36,757 nt of DNA from Gonium pectorale (lineage: Eukaryota; Chlorophyta; Chlorophyceae; Chlamydomonadales; Volvocaceae). The translations under genes were made by a program, and so were the position numbers. This document shows, one piece after another, positions 24,467 to 35,046 of the stretch. The notes under the pieces were generated by a model that worked only from the letters and a program-made list of their open reading frames with translations, searched no databases and was not told the origin of the DNA. How positions within the stretch are numbered: position 1 is the first letter of the stretch; each line of letters begins with the position of its first letter. The stretch covers positions 136,275 through 173,031 of the forward strand of contig LSYV01000019.1 in assembly GCA_001584585.1 (NCBI GenBank), written 5' to 3'.

Positions 24467-27400
24467 CTAGCCCCAAAAGGATTGCAGGGGTGATGCCCTT
24501 AGCGATCGCCGCCTCCCAGCTCCTCCCTCTCCACCACCGTTTTCGTCCGCCAGGCTGGTGCCGGGCGCCACGGGCGGGAAGCGCCACGTGCCGCAGTCAC
24601 GGGAGCACGTGGCGGCGCTCTCGCCCAGGTCAGAGCTGCACAGGCCGTCGCCTGTCGGACAGCAAAATGGCCATTTTTGGTGCGGTGAAGTACACGTTAG
24701 CAATAGCCCTATGTGCAAAGTCAGGGGGAGGCTTGATTGAATTCCAATACCCTGGCTATGGGGCTGCTTCCTGCAACACCATGGGTCTAACGCACCGCAC
24801 ATGTCCTTGATGACGAACATTCAAAGGTGCGGCCTACGGACGCAGATGCCTGACGCGACTCCAATAGTACCAGGCGCGTACCGCAGAAGTACTCGTCCAG
24901 GCAGCTCGCGCAGTCCATCGGGCAGCTGAAGCAGCTCTCGCTGTAGCCCTTGCGTCGGAAGCTGCACACGCCGTCGCCGCAGTGGGGGCCGCTGGCGCTG
25001 CACACGCCGCAGTCGGCGCAGCCGCCGCCGGGCGAGTCGGGCCCCACGCAGCGCTCGCCCGCCTCGTAGTTGCAGACGCGGTTGTTGTTGCAGGCGGTTG
25101 TGGGGCAGTCGGCGGCGCACAGGGTGGAGTTCTCTCCGGCGGCGCTCGAGCAGACTCCGTCGCCGCAGCAGTAGCGGGCGCCGTTGCGCCCCACCGCACC
25201 GCAGTCGGCGAGGCAGGAGCGGCATGTCTCGGCACCTGTCAGGGAAACATTAGTAGCCCGTTATCAATCGGAACTCGTACATGGAAGCATCATACTCAAT
25301 GCATGGTGTCCAACATGTGCATCCAATTTGCGATTGTGAAACCGCGAAAGGCCGCGCTGCTGCACAGGTGCCCCTCACGTGTCCCGAAAGTCCCCCGGGT
25401 TGGTGGACCGCCAGGAGTTACCGCGATAAAGCGTGCGGTACAAAAATGTGAAGAACTGGTATTTGACCTGTTAACCGACCCATGGGTCGTTTAGCCCCAA
25501 CCTGCCGCACCTGAGCACACGCCGTCGCCGCAGATGCTGCAGGCGCCACAATCCTTGGCACAGTTGCTGCACGTCTCGCCGGAGCCGCACCACCCATCGC
25601 CGCAGCTGCTGGCCTGCAGACCGCGCCGGCCCAGCTCTGCCGCGGGCGCTGGCGGTGGGAAGAGATTCGGTAACGACGGCTCGGGCACACGAAACGGTGA
25701 CGGTGGCAGGGGCACCTCCAGCGATGGGGATGATGTTGTTGTTGGGGATGGTGGCAAAGTAGGAAGCGGTTGAGGCGGCCTAGGCGACGGAGGCTTGGGC
25801 GAGGGTGGCTTAGGTGACGGCGGTTTGGGCGACGGTGGCTTGGGTGACGGTGGCTTGGGCGACGGTGGCTTGGGTGAAGGGGGCTTGGGCGAGGGAGGCT
25901 TGGGCGATGGTGGCTTGGGCGAGGGTGGCATGGGCGAGGGTGGCATAGGCGACGGTGGGCGCGGAGACGGCGGCTTGGGCGACGGGGGCCGTGGGGAGGG
26001 GGGAGGCGGAGATTGAGGTGGCGATGGGTAGGGAGGCTCCGGCGAAGGAGGGCTAGGCGATGGGGGCGCAGGTGCGGGAGGTGGGAGCGGTGGAGGGTGC
26101 GGAGAGGATGAGGGCGGGGGCGAGGGAGGGTGAGGAGATGGTGGGGGAGCTGGTGAGGGAGGCCCCGGAGAGGGCGGAGGCGGGGGTGAGGTGGGCTGAG
26201 GGGACGGTGGCAGTGGAGGCGGCAGCGAACCTCCGGGAGTCGGCGGCGGCCGCCGGGGTGACGGCGGCGGAGGCCGGGGTGGCCGGGGGCCGGGCGGCGG
26301 AGGCCGGGGAGGCCGTGGGGCAGGCGGCGGGGGCCGGGGAGGCCGGGGTGACGGTTGCAGAGGCTGAGGAGGCTTGGGCGGCGGAGACGGCGGCGGCGGG
26401 GAGGGCGGTGGGGAGGGCGGGCGGGGTGGAGAGCTTGGCGGCGGGGCGTTCGTGTGCGTCCACATAACGCCCATGATGTTGTCACCATAGCCGTTCATGA
26501 ACCCCACACCTGCACACAGGACAGGCGCGGAAGCATAACGGCCGGTCGCCCATGGTATCGTGAAAGCGCTTGTTACGAGTGGGCTTGAGGCGGCCCCGCG
26601 TACACAATTTGTACCTGCGTCGTACGAGACGTAGACAAAGCCTTCGTCGCCCCAGTAAGGTCCCCAGCTGTTCTTGGCAATCCAGTACTGCCTGTGCGGA
26701 TCGGTATCGCGGGAGGTTCACTATGTTCACCGCACTTGCCTTGGTGCGCGTCAGAAACTTCCATAGCTGTTTCCCCTCCAGGGACCCTTGGTAGTGGGGG
26801 TAAGCTTGTTTATATTCTAGATTACTCGACAAATGGACACTAATGGGTACCGGTCCCGTCCAATTCTACTAGCCTGAAGGTTGGCAAATGGCATGGAGCA
26901 CGGCGCACGAGGGCCGCCGCCCCACTGCGTGGCGCGCAAGGTGTCACACCTACCCACTGTCATTATAGCCAACGATTGCCATCTGTGCATGGGGGCGCAA
27001 GGTGACGCGGAGCACAGTGAGCAGCTCAGTCGGGTTGTTGCGCATTAGCGGAGCGTCAGGGCACTATCGTGCCCCCTTGGATCTCAGTTTGCAACATACA
27101 AACGAGAACCGGTTCTCATTGATCTGTTTGGGGGCCTCAACGACGGGCATGCCAGGGCGGCAGCCTGAGCCACTGGGCTGTGACTTGCAAACGAGAGCTC
27201 GTGCACGGATGTCATCCGCACAGGCAAGAGACATGCATCGCTAATCATATCACACCCAAAGACCTTGTGAAAAGCAGCACTGTTCGCAATCGCGTGGTAG
27301 ATCAACAAACACTCTCGACGCGCTGCATGCCCACGGGCTCACTTGGTGGTAGCCCGCTAGCCAGCTCGCCCTGTCCCACTTGTACGGACTTTTGTACGCC

Positions 27401-30400
27401 AGGGAGGGCAAGCGACGTACGGCAGGGATGGGAGGCGGGGAGGAGTTAGGGGCGCAGGTGAGTCGCTGCTAGATGGACGGGCGTGACCTACGGCTAGAGG
27501 CCAAGCGTGTATCTGTGTACATGGGCAGAGGGCACAAACTCATGCGCGCTCAACGCGAACACAGCGCTAGCGCATTGCCAACGTACAAATTACACGGGAA
27601 GGCCGGGCCGTACCGCCATCCCGCGCTGCCACGAAGCGCCACCGCAAAGCCGCCGCCAGAGTCAGTCACAAATCACAAATTCCCTTGCGTCACGCCCATC
27701 ACGTCCCCTATCGTGTACGCACATGGTCCATGGTCGGGGGGCACTGGGTTGACGCCCGACCGGCCCGAATGCCAGGCGGAAGGCAGGGGATACGGAACCG
27801 TGCGCGTGAAGTGAAACCGCCGAACGCTGGTGGCACCCTGTAGCCGACTGGCGGTCTGCCGCAGCCCACAGGGGGTCTCGGCGCAACTACGCCCGACTCG
27901 CATTGCCCGCATCGGCCTCACAGGTGTGCATCCGCATCCCGCGCAGGCAGACGTACGTTGGGGGCACCCAGTCGAAGAAGTCGGTGTACACGGCGAAGTA
28001 GGTCGTTACGGCGCCCCACTGCCGGATGTGCTGCTTGGCCTGCAAGTAAACGAGAAGCGGGTTATTGGGGGAGGAGTGAGTGCCGGGCGCTGGTAGTAAG
28101 TCTTACGACGGGGCGTTGACATGCCACCTGAGCCGACGTATGCCCAGGAATAGGGCTGCGTAAATCCAACTGTCTGTGGACAAGCACCCACGTGGCAACG
28201 ACAGCGCTGGCACTGGTGCGAACCGAGATGCGGGATACAGCGACTACGCGGGCCTCCTGCCCTCACATAATCCCAATCTTCCCAGCTGTCGGTACCCTGG
28301 TACAGCGACGCCCAACCCACCAGCGCGATATTATTGTAAGAGGCGCGCCCAAAGGTCCCATCGGGGCGCCGTTCGGGCTTGGACCTCAGGGTGCAGTCAT
28401 ACGCAGACAGGTACGGGTAGTTGGCCTCCGTGGGTATGCTCTTCCGTACGAGAACGTCAACCGCCTGCGCACGTGGGGCACGGCGGACCGTCGTACATTT
28501 AGGCCGTACACCGCAACGCACGGTATGCGACGTTCCGGTCGAGGTCCGGGAGTCGCAACAGAGGAGCACGAAACCAGAGGCCACAGACACCGAAGACAGT
28601 TCTACCGCTTGCCCCTTCGCGCGCCAACAGCTGCTGGAGCTGCAGGCAGTTCAACTGACGGCCTGCTCATTATTTCGGGTTCAGGGCTGTTACACACCAC
28701 GGCGGTGGCACCACCGGCCTAAACTTCCAGCTAATCTATAGAAACACTGTTGTGGGCTCTACTTTGTCCCAGCAGCTCAGGCCCCGCCGCGCCCCACGTG
28801 CGTGGCAACAGCCGCATTCCGTCTCCCATTCCACCTCACGACCTACCACCCTGCCACGCTTTCCTCAATCACCTGCGACATGTACCAGCCGGTGTAACAG
28901 GTCGCGTAGTACAGACCGTGGCAGAAGAAGAGCCTGGTGGTTGGGTATCTTTATTTGAGGTGATGGGGGTTTTTGGAAGCAAACCGAGAACGCACTGGCC
29001 TCAATTTGTAGTCTCCCGGAGGTACGAGAGGAGGACGAGGGAGACCGCTGGTGAGTTATCTGACATGCGGATACGATGCCCTAAGGACTAAGCGTAACAG
29101 ACGTTAGGGGGGTGGGAGCTGCAGTTATTGCGTGTCAATCGCACGGACGCCGTACCGTGGACAAGTGCGAGCTACGGAGCCCTGAAACGTGGACCCCAAC
29201 CTCAATGGCTCCTCACCATTGCTCTGAAAAGTCGTTCTTGTTGACGGCAGTGCCGTTGGCGATCGCAACGGCAGTCTCCGCAATGGCTGTTGCCGCGAAA
29301 GCCACACATGTGCCGCAGCCTCCTTGGTCCTTGACGGGTGAGACGTAGCTGTATCCGGTATTGCCCGTGCCGCTCACGCGGCGGGAGTCCCATGTGGGAT
29401 AATCGAGCGCTGCCAGGACCTGGCTGAAGGTGTAGCTCCCAACCGCCTTGTCCTCCTGGGCGAGAGGCACCTGCGGCAGTCGGTATGTGGGGGATCGAGT
29501 GGCACCGGGCGGGCAGGGTTATGTATGCCGTCGAATCAGCAAAGATCAGTTATTCGGGTCGGGTTCGAGCTGCAGGGCTTCTTGTGTTTGGGCAAGAAGC
29601 GGTGGCTATAACTGAAGCGAGGCATACGATTTGGGATATTGTGGAAGCCTTCCAACGGCTGTTACGCGGGCGCTAACACAGCTGAGCAGCAGCAGCAGCA
29701 GCAAGGGGCCGCGGAAGGACTGCACATCCCCATTGTTGGCAAAGCGTCCACTGCAGAGCAGGAGGCGATGAGCACATCAGGAAGATCCGCCGCAGGCACT
29801 CTCGCCGCATGGCCTGCACGCATCACGACAGCCCCGTGTTGGCTCGCGCACCTTTGCGGCGGCGAACGCCCTCTTGAGGTTGTCAGGGCTCAGGCTGCTG
29901 GCTCTGCGAGGGTCCATGTTCTGAGACTGGAGCTGCTTGGCCACCTGAGGGGATGGGGCGGGAACGGTGGGGAGAGGGCCGCTGGGCTCTTGCGGCAGTC
30001 CGCAGTTGGCCAAGCTCACACATCACAGATGACACGTACGTCAAAGCCGCAAGCACATGCATGAAACTAGAGTCGTGGGGTGGGGTAAGGGGCGAAAGGG
30101 CCCAAAGGCGTTACGCACGAACAAGGCCAGGCAACTTCAATTGCCTGACCCACAAGGGTCACGGAAGGACAGGCCCAACAGCCGTTCCCGCGCCCGTCTC
30201 CGCGTCCAAAGCTTCATGGGTTGGGTTGAACAGGCCCTGACGGCTGCCTGCCAGGCTGACAGCCACCGACTCCATCCTCAAAGATTTCGAGTACCCAACC
30301 CAGCACGGAGCTGCAGTCGGTACGGTAAGCGCATGGTGGGCGGCAACTCGACGTGCCAAACCAACATAGCGGGATCATTGAAAAGCATCCGCATGTTCTG

Positions 30401-31684
30401 CTGGTCAAGGCTAAGGCTGCCCTGAGTGTGCGGCCCATGTGCCCGGGGGCCGAGGCGCGGGTCCACGGCTGCGGCGCACCCACCCTATCCGCTGCCGCGG
30501 CGGCCGCACGCATGTTCCTGTACTGCTGCTCCGTGTTGACCCGGGAGCTCGGGGAGACGCTCGCCTGGGGCGGGTTATCACGTTGGGAACGGGAAAGCTG
30601 GACATGTGCATGGGCGTTAGGCTGTGCGCTTTGCGACGGTGCTAACCGCAATATCGATGTCCCTACTTGCGGTTATGCTTCTCAACGTTCGGCGTTCCGG
30701 GCGGGCGGACACGGGTCTGGAAACCACTGGACCGATGGCGGTGTCGGCACTGCCGAGGAGCAAGCCCACGCTTGCTCGCGGGAGGTAACAACGCAGTAGC
30801 AACAACGCGCAGGTAAGCTGTGCCGTCCAGGACCGGGGGATAAGGGGGGGCCGTCTGCTCGTTTGCCTCGTTTGCCTGCCTTGTACCACCCGCCCGCCCT
30901 ACTAGAAACGTCGCGCCTTCGGGTGTGCATGGCCATGGATGTGTGGCAAAGTGCAGCGTTGCCGTTTTTGCCTTTTTCGATGTGCGAGACAGGAGTCTTG
31001 AGATTGCCCGTCACGTCAAGCATAACAGATGGGTTCAATGGAAGATGCATGCCAAGCACCTTACCGGCGGCGACAGCCCCGCCAGCGTGCGGCCGTTGGA
31101 AGCGACGTAGATCCCGTCGCAGCCCAGCACGTCACTCGCGCTGCCGTCCATGACGGAGAAAAGGGGCGCCATCGGCACCACCTTGAGGTCCCCCATGGTC
31201 GTGAAGGCACTGCACCGGGGTGTTGCGCCGCATACCGCCCCCAGGCCGACTGGCGCGGGGATCGTGCCATTCAGGCTTCTAAGCAGGTACGCCCCAGGCA
31301 CGTCTTGCAGGCGGTAGAATGTGTAGTTGGCGACCGAGGGGCAGGAGACTGCAAGGGTCGTAGGCAGCGGCACGCAATTCAGTAGTGGAGTCAGGCGCAA
31401 GCAAGGAAAGCTCCGAGCCGGCATGCCTGTAACACTAGCGTATGTTCATAATGCAACACTGCGAACTCCGGCTGCTTGTCGAATTTGTCAAGTTGGGAGA
31501 CTGACCAGTCGGACCAGGGTCGATCCGTTTACGGTGCACTCTACCCAAATTCTGAGGTACGGAGCGCGCCGGAAGGCATTTACTTACTTTGCGCGTAGCC
31601 GAACCGCGGCAGGCAGAGTGCAACGAGCGTCCCCAGAATTGGCGTTAGGGGAAGAGACCGTGCCCTCCACCTGCACAAACCCAT
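24467..31684 (-). CDS. secreted papain-family (C1A) cysteine peptidase with Pro-rich stalk and CGDGxC cysteine-repeat tail
   Basis: Fifteen-exon model, 966 aa, all junctions in phase: 31588-31684, 31065-31348, 30484-30564, 30362-30421, 29852-29944, 29217-29470, 28873-28933, 28267-28464, 27957-28039, 27343-27388, 26954-26982, 26615-26691, 25511-26509, 24882-25235, 24467-24651. The signal peptide (aa 1-32) has a basic n-region and core [12 protein letters not shown]. Residues 34-127 are a small Cys-containing, PAN-like region. A propeptide-like stretch runs to about 225. The catalytic domain (about 228-475) has the oxyanion Gln254 and catalytic Cys260 in [12 protein letters not shown], His418 in GYHQMAIVGY and Asn436 in YWIAKNSWG. 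The usual Trp after the active Cys is Val. Next comes a stalk of about 260 residues of [14 protein letters not shown], as in hydroxyproline-rich wall glycoproteins, then about 170 residues of CGDGxC repeats ending at SFWG. It is likely exported and attached to or active in the extracellular matrix; the substrate is unknown. The exon-8 donor (28267) was chosen among two in-phase options. Confidence 0.88.
25774..25990 (-). repeat. 15-bp coding minisatellite (SPKPP units)
   Basis: On the plus strand, units close to GGCTTGGGCGACGGT recur every 15 bases, about a dozen times. They are translated on the minus strand as Pro-Ser-Pro-Lys-Pro units in the peptidase stalk. Variation is mostly at third codon positions. 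Such arrays change copy number easily, so stalk length probably varies between alleles. Confidence 0.85.
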
Positions 31685-34600
31685 GGCGCTGCAGGTGCCC
31701 CGGACGTTTGAGGCTGTGCAGAGCGGATTGTACGCCGCTTGGAGCTGCGCACCACCCCTGCCTACAGCAGCCGCGTCGGTCTCGGCGTGACAACTCTCTA
31801 CTTCTTGTGTTGAGCAAGCATATGTGAGGTATGTACCCCAGCTGCACGGTCTTTCGAAAAGGCTTACGGTACAAGCAGTACGGTTCCAAGCTGGAATACT
31901 CCAGCTGTAAACGGTCTTGCTTATGAAGCTGGATAACAGCTATGAACTATACGCTCTTTTTTTTCCGGGGTTAAACCGTTCTTCGACGTTGCAGTTGGTG
32001 GTTGCTAGGCGTCAGCTGTTATCGAAACTCCCCAGCCAAGTTAGCATCCTCATCAGCAAACAGCAAAAAGTAACAATTGATTGAACAACTTCACGTAACC
32101 GCCTGACTCAGCTCTGACCGACACTGAAATGCTCGGCCAACCGCGTACGGCGGCAATACACCTAGCAACCTAGCCGAGGGCATTAGAGCTTGTACATGTC
32201 ATCACATGTACAGTCGAGTTTATCATGTTGGGACGGGCACATAACGTCGTGCGCCCCCACCCTCCCGCCCCAGCGGCGCGCGCCGTGTGATTTGGGGAGT
32301 CCGACCTGTGACACGGAAGACGGACTACGGGCGTACCTGAGGGTAACGGCCGTGTCGCCCTTCCCCCCCCCCTAGAACGACAAACAACAGGGGGAGCTGT
32401 CCACGCAGGTCGACCCGTGGGCTGATACCATGGCCAGCACGGCAGACGCATGAATCGAAGCTCACCCCACCGATTGCTGATGGGCAGAAAGCTACTCACG
32501 TAGACCCTTACAAAGAGGGAGCGAGACCAGGCAGCGACTGTTGTTCAGCCCAGACCAGCGCGGCGACGTAGCGCAACAGCATATTAGCCCAAGAAGCATC
32601 AACGATCCGAAGACGCCCGACGTACGAGAGGCTTAATCGTCTCGTCCGCGCGACGCCCACCCGCCCGCCCTCAGCAGCAAGCAGTGGGTTGTGCTTGGGT
32701 ACGGGTAGGCCTTGCGTGGAGAGGCCGGCGGCCACTCCCATGCTAGCCTGAGTACGGCTGGAGCGTTTGAAGTACAGGAGTCTATCCCTGGCCACCACGT
32801 TGAGTGCCGCAAGACGAAATCATACCATTGAAGTTACCATGTTATCACGTTGCGTCGTCGGCGAAGAAGGCGTGTGCATGTACATATCTTCAAGGGTGGC
32901 GGCCGGCGGCACTGCATTAACGTGATGGCGCGAAGATTCTGTTACGGAGCATTGAAGAGCTGAAAGAAAGGCCTCTAAGACATACATCCGAAGGGGCGAC
33001 GTGCGTATTGCTGAAAAAAAACAGGTGCCTTCAAGTGCGGTTGCGGGTCGTCCCCAGCAGCTACGTGAGCAGCTACCGCCCAGTAGGCTGTTGACAACTC
33101 GTGCAACTCGTCCGTTACCGTCATGTGCCGTCATGAATATTACATTCCCGTGAGATACTAGGTTGGCACCCGGCAAAAGTTGAAACTGCAAAGCAAATGG
33201 CAGCCTGGCGCGTTGCAAAAACAACGAGGATAACGCGCCTGCCGCTCGGGGTTGGCGGTGGCGACACTGGTATATGCTGGCATTTAGTACAGAATGAACT
33301 CCCTCGGTCGCTTTGCAGGCAATGAGCAAATGGCAGCGTGTTATTAGTGCAAAAACAGCGTGCGCAACATGGCAGCATGTGTTCGCAGCGACGGCCTTCA
33401 TGGTGGTATCTGGCTGGGACCAGGTGAGGGCGGACTCCCCTGGCTAGGATCTGCTGCTAAGACCTGTAGCGCCAGGCTCGCCGGGGAGCCGTAGTACAGT
33501 TAGGGTTACAAAGTGGGCCCACCTTCCGGTGCGTCTTCTGCGGCCTCACTGCCGGTACCGTATTCAAATGGACCGTTCGACCCATACCGCGTCGCAATGG
33601 TCCTAGCCGTACATCGTGAAACCAGCCAGCGGATCTAGCCGTAACACGGACTCAACTCCGAGCTAGTTGCAGCACCCTTAACAATTCCACAGATCCAATG
33701 TGAGCGAGTTCTCAGCTCTTAACCCCGCAACTGGATCTAGCCGTCACATCCAGTCAGATCAGTTCAAACTCTAACGCCGGCTTGCACAAGGCCTTGGGAC
33801 CTCTTAAACAAAAGTAGTAGCGCTGGTATTGAAGCAATGCGTCCAGCATGCCGCCAAGCGTCCGCAGACATTATGCAGTTGCTTGGCCGTCACTTATCTT
33901 CCCGCTAAAACACGCAGGCCGGCGTTGGCGAGCGACAGCTATGCACCGCGAGAAAACCGCCAACGGCATCGACCAAGTGACCGACACCCATGCGCTAGGC
34001 GCGCGCATAATGTATCGGACCATATGCATCAGTAGGTCAAAGCGCGGGGATGAATAGCATCTGAAGCTGTGTGTCCGCTTGACATGCCGCTTTGTGGCTC
34101 TGCAGCTGCCAAACCCTGCGCATGAGCACTCCGGAACCAATACGAGCTGAATGACGCATACTGCACGTCCGTATGAACGAAGCGCCTACCCGGGCTCCGC
34201 CATGTGCGCTGTGCACACGTAAGACCATGCAACGGTTTGATACCAAGCCGGAGCGGCCACGCCGTCATGCCCAGCGCAGGATGGATCCACCTGGGGCACA
34301 TGAGCAAACTGGCCGGGCCAATACGAACAAGCTTGCACGATGAATACCGGTTTTAGCCATGGACCATGAAGGAAAGAAGCCCAAATGCAAGACCAACACA
34401 GGCGCGCGGGATGGGCAGCACCCACACCACCCAGTGCATATGCCGTGCGCGGCTCGCGGGGCCTGCTATTCAGCGCAGCCATACAAACACAATATTGATG
34501 GAATATCGGATAAGCTCCAGGTAACCCAGACGCATAATTGGCATAAGCCGCCACGCTGCGTAGCCTCTCACAAATTATCCACCCGGCAGCGGCCATCAAC

Positions 34601-35046
34601 TGCCGTACAGGAGAAGGTACGGCAACTGCAGCACAACGCCGCGCGCGCCGCCGGTGCGAGCCCCCCTTGTACCGCACAACAGCTCGCCGCACCTTCTGTT
34701 GATTCCTGACATTATATATAGCAGTGCGCTGCATATCATCGGATGTATAATGAATGGCTGCAGTTCCCATAACGTTCAGCAGGCACACCAACCTTCAGCC
34801 TGCATGGAAGGGCCATGCAACTGGGGTACCCCGTGCACCTTCTAGTCGTTGCCCTCGGAAGGGAAGCACGGCAACGGGGCCGGCAACGGGCACACCACGC
34901 CAGAACTGCAGGCTCCGCAACACGCAACGCGCGGCACGGAGCAGGTCAGGCGCTGCATGCTACCTTCTCTGTGGCACACAGCGCGCCACTTATCCTGCAG
35001 TATCGGCACATGGCTGCAGAAGCAGGCGCGTTTTGGGCTGCCATTC
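31685..35046. other. spacer between the two tandem peptidase genes
   Basis: It holds the promoter and 5' UTR of the gene starting at 31684 and the 3' flank of the gene ending at 35047. Two long minus-strand frames occur, 32820-33401 (193 codons, true ATG) and 34186-34791 (201 codons). Neither has a recognisable domain, a clear signal peptide or supporting splice context, and GC is lower than in the genes. TTACA motifs (TGTAA on minus) at 32508-32512, 33140-33144 and 33506-33510 could serve the upstream gene but are far from its stop. I see no clear TATA box or mobile element. Confidence 0.45.
33602..33749. repeat. three dispersed copies of a CTAGCCGT motif
   Basis: CCTAGCCGTACA (33602-33613), GGATCTAGCCGTAACAC (33631-33647) and GGATCTAGCCGTCACAT (33733-33749) share a core within 150 bp of the spacer between the peptidase genes. 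They could be remnants of a small tandem repeat or clustered binding sites. The sequence does not decide. Confidence 0.5.

Noticed and set aside
24982..25494. Plus-strand Ala/Val/Gly-rich frame of 170 codons, repeated at 35423-35809
   Set aside because: Antisense of the Cys-rich exon. Its presence in both copies reflects exon identity, not a separate gene.
25774..25990. Regular repeat array considered as CRISPR
   Set aside because: Units are contiguous 15-mers with no spacers, inside a eukaryotic coding exon.
25795..26016. Plus-strand Gly-rich repeat frame (GDGGLGEGG)
   Set aside because: Antisense of the SPKPP repeat; no start context, no splice partners.
25418..26488. Minus-strand frame of 356 codons, His/Arg/Pro-rich
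   Set aside because: Out-of-frame reading of the Pro-rich stalk repeat. The in-frame reading gives SPPP/SPKPP and joins the catalytic domain.
26954..27063. Longer exon starting at 27063 reading into MAIVGY
   Set aside because: It gives a plausible-looking peptide but lacks a good acceptor. The 46-base plus 29-base exon pair restores the family motif GYHQMAIVGY in phase.
31065..31424. ATG at 31424 as the peptidase start
   Set aside because: The upstream exon 31588-31684 supplies a true signal peptide and joins in phase at the acceptor 31349-31350.
34186..34791. Minus-strand frame of 201 codons
   Set aside because: No domain, no splice context and overlapping frames on the other strand; treated as chance.
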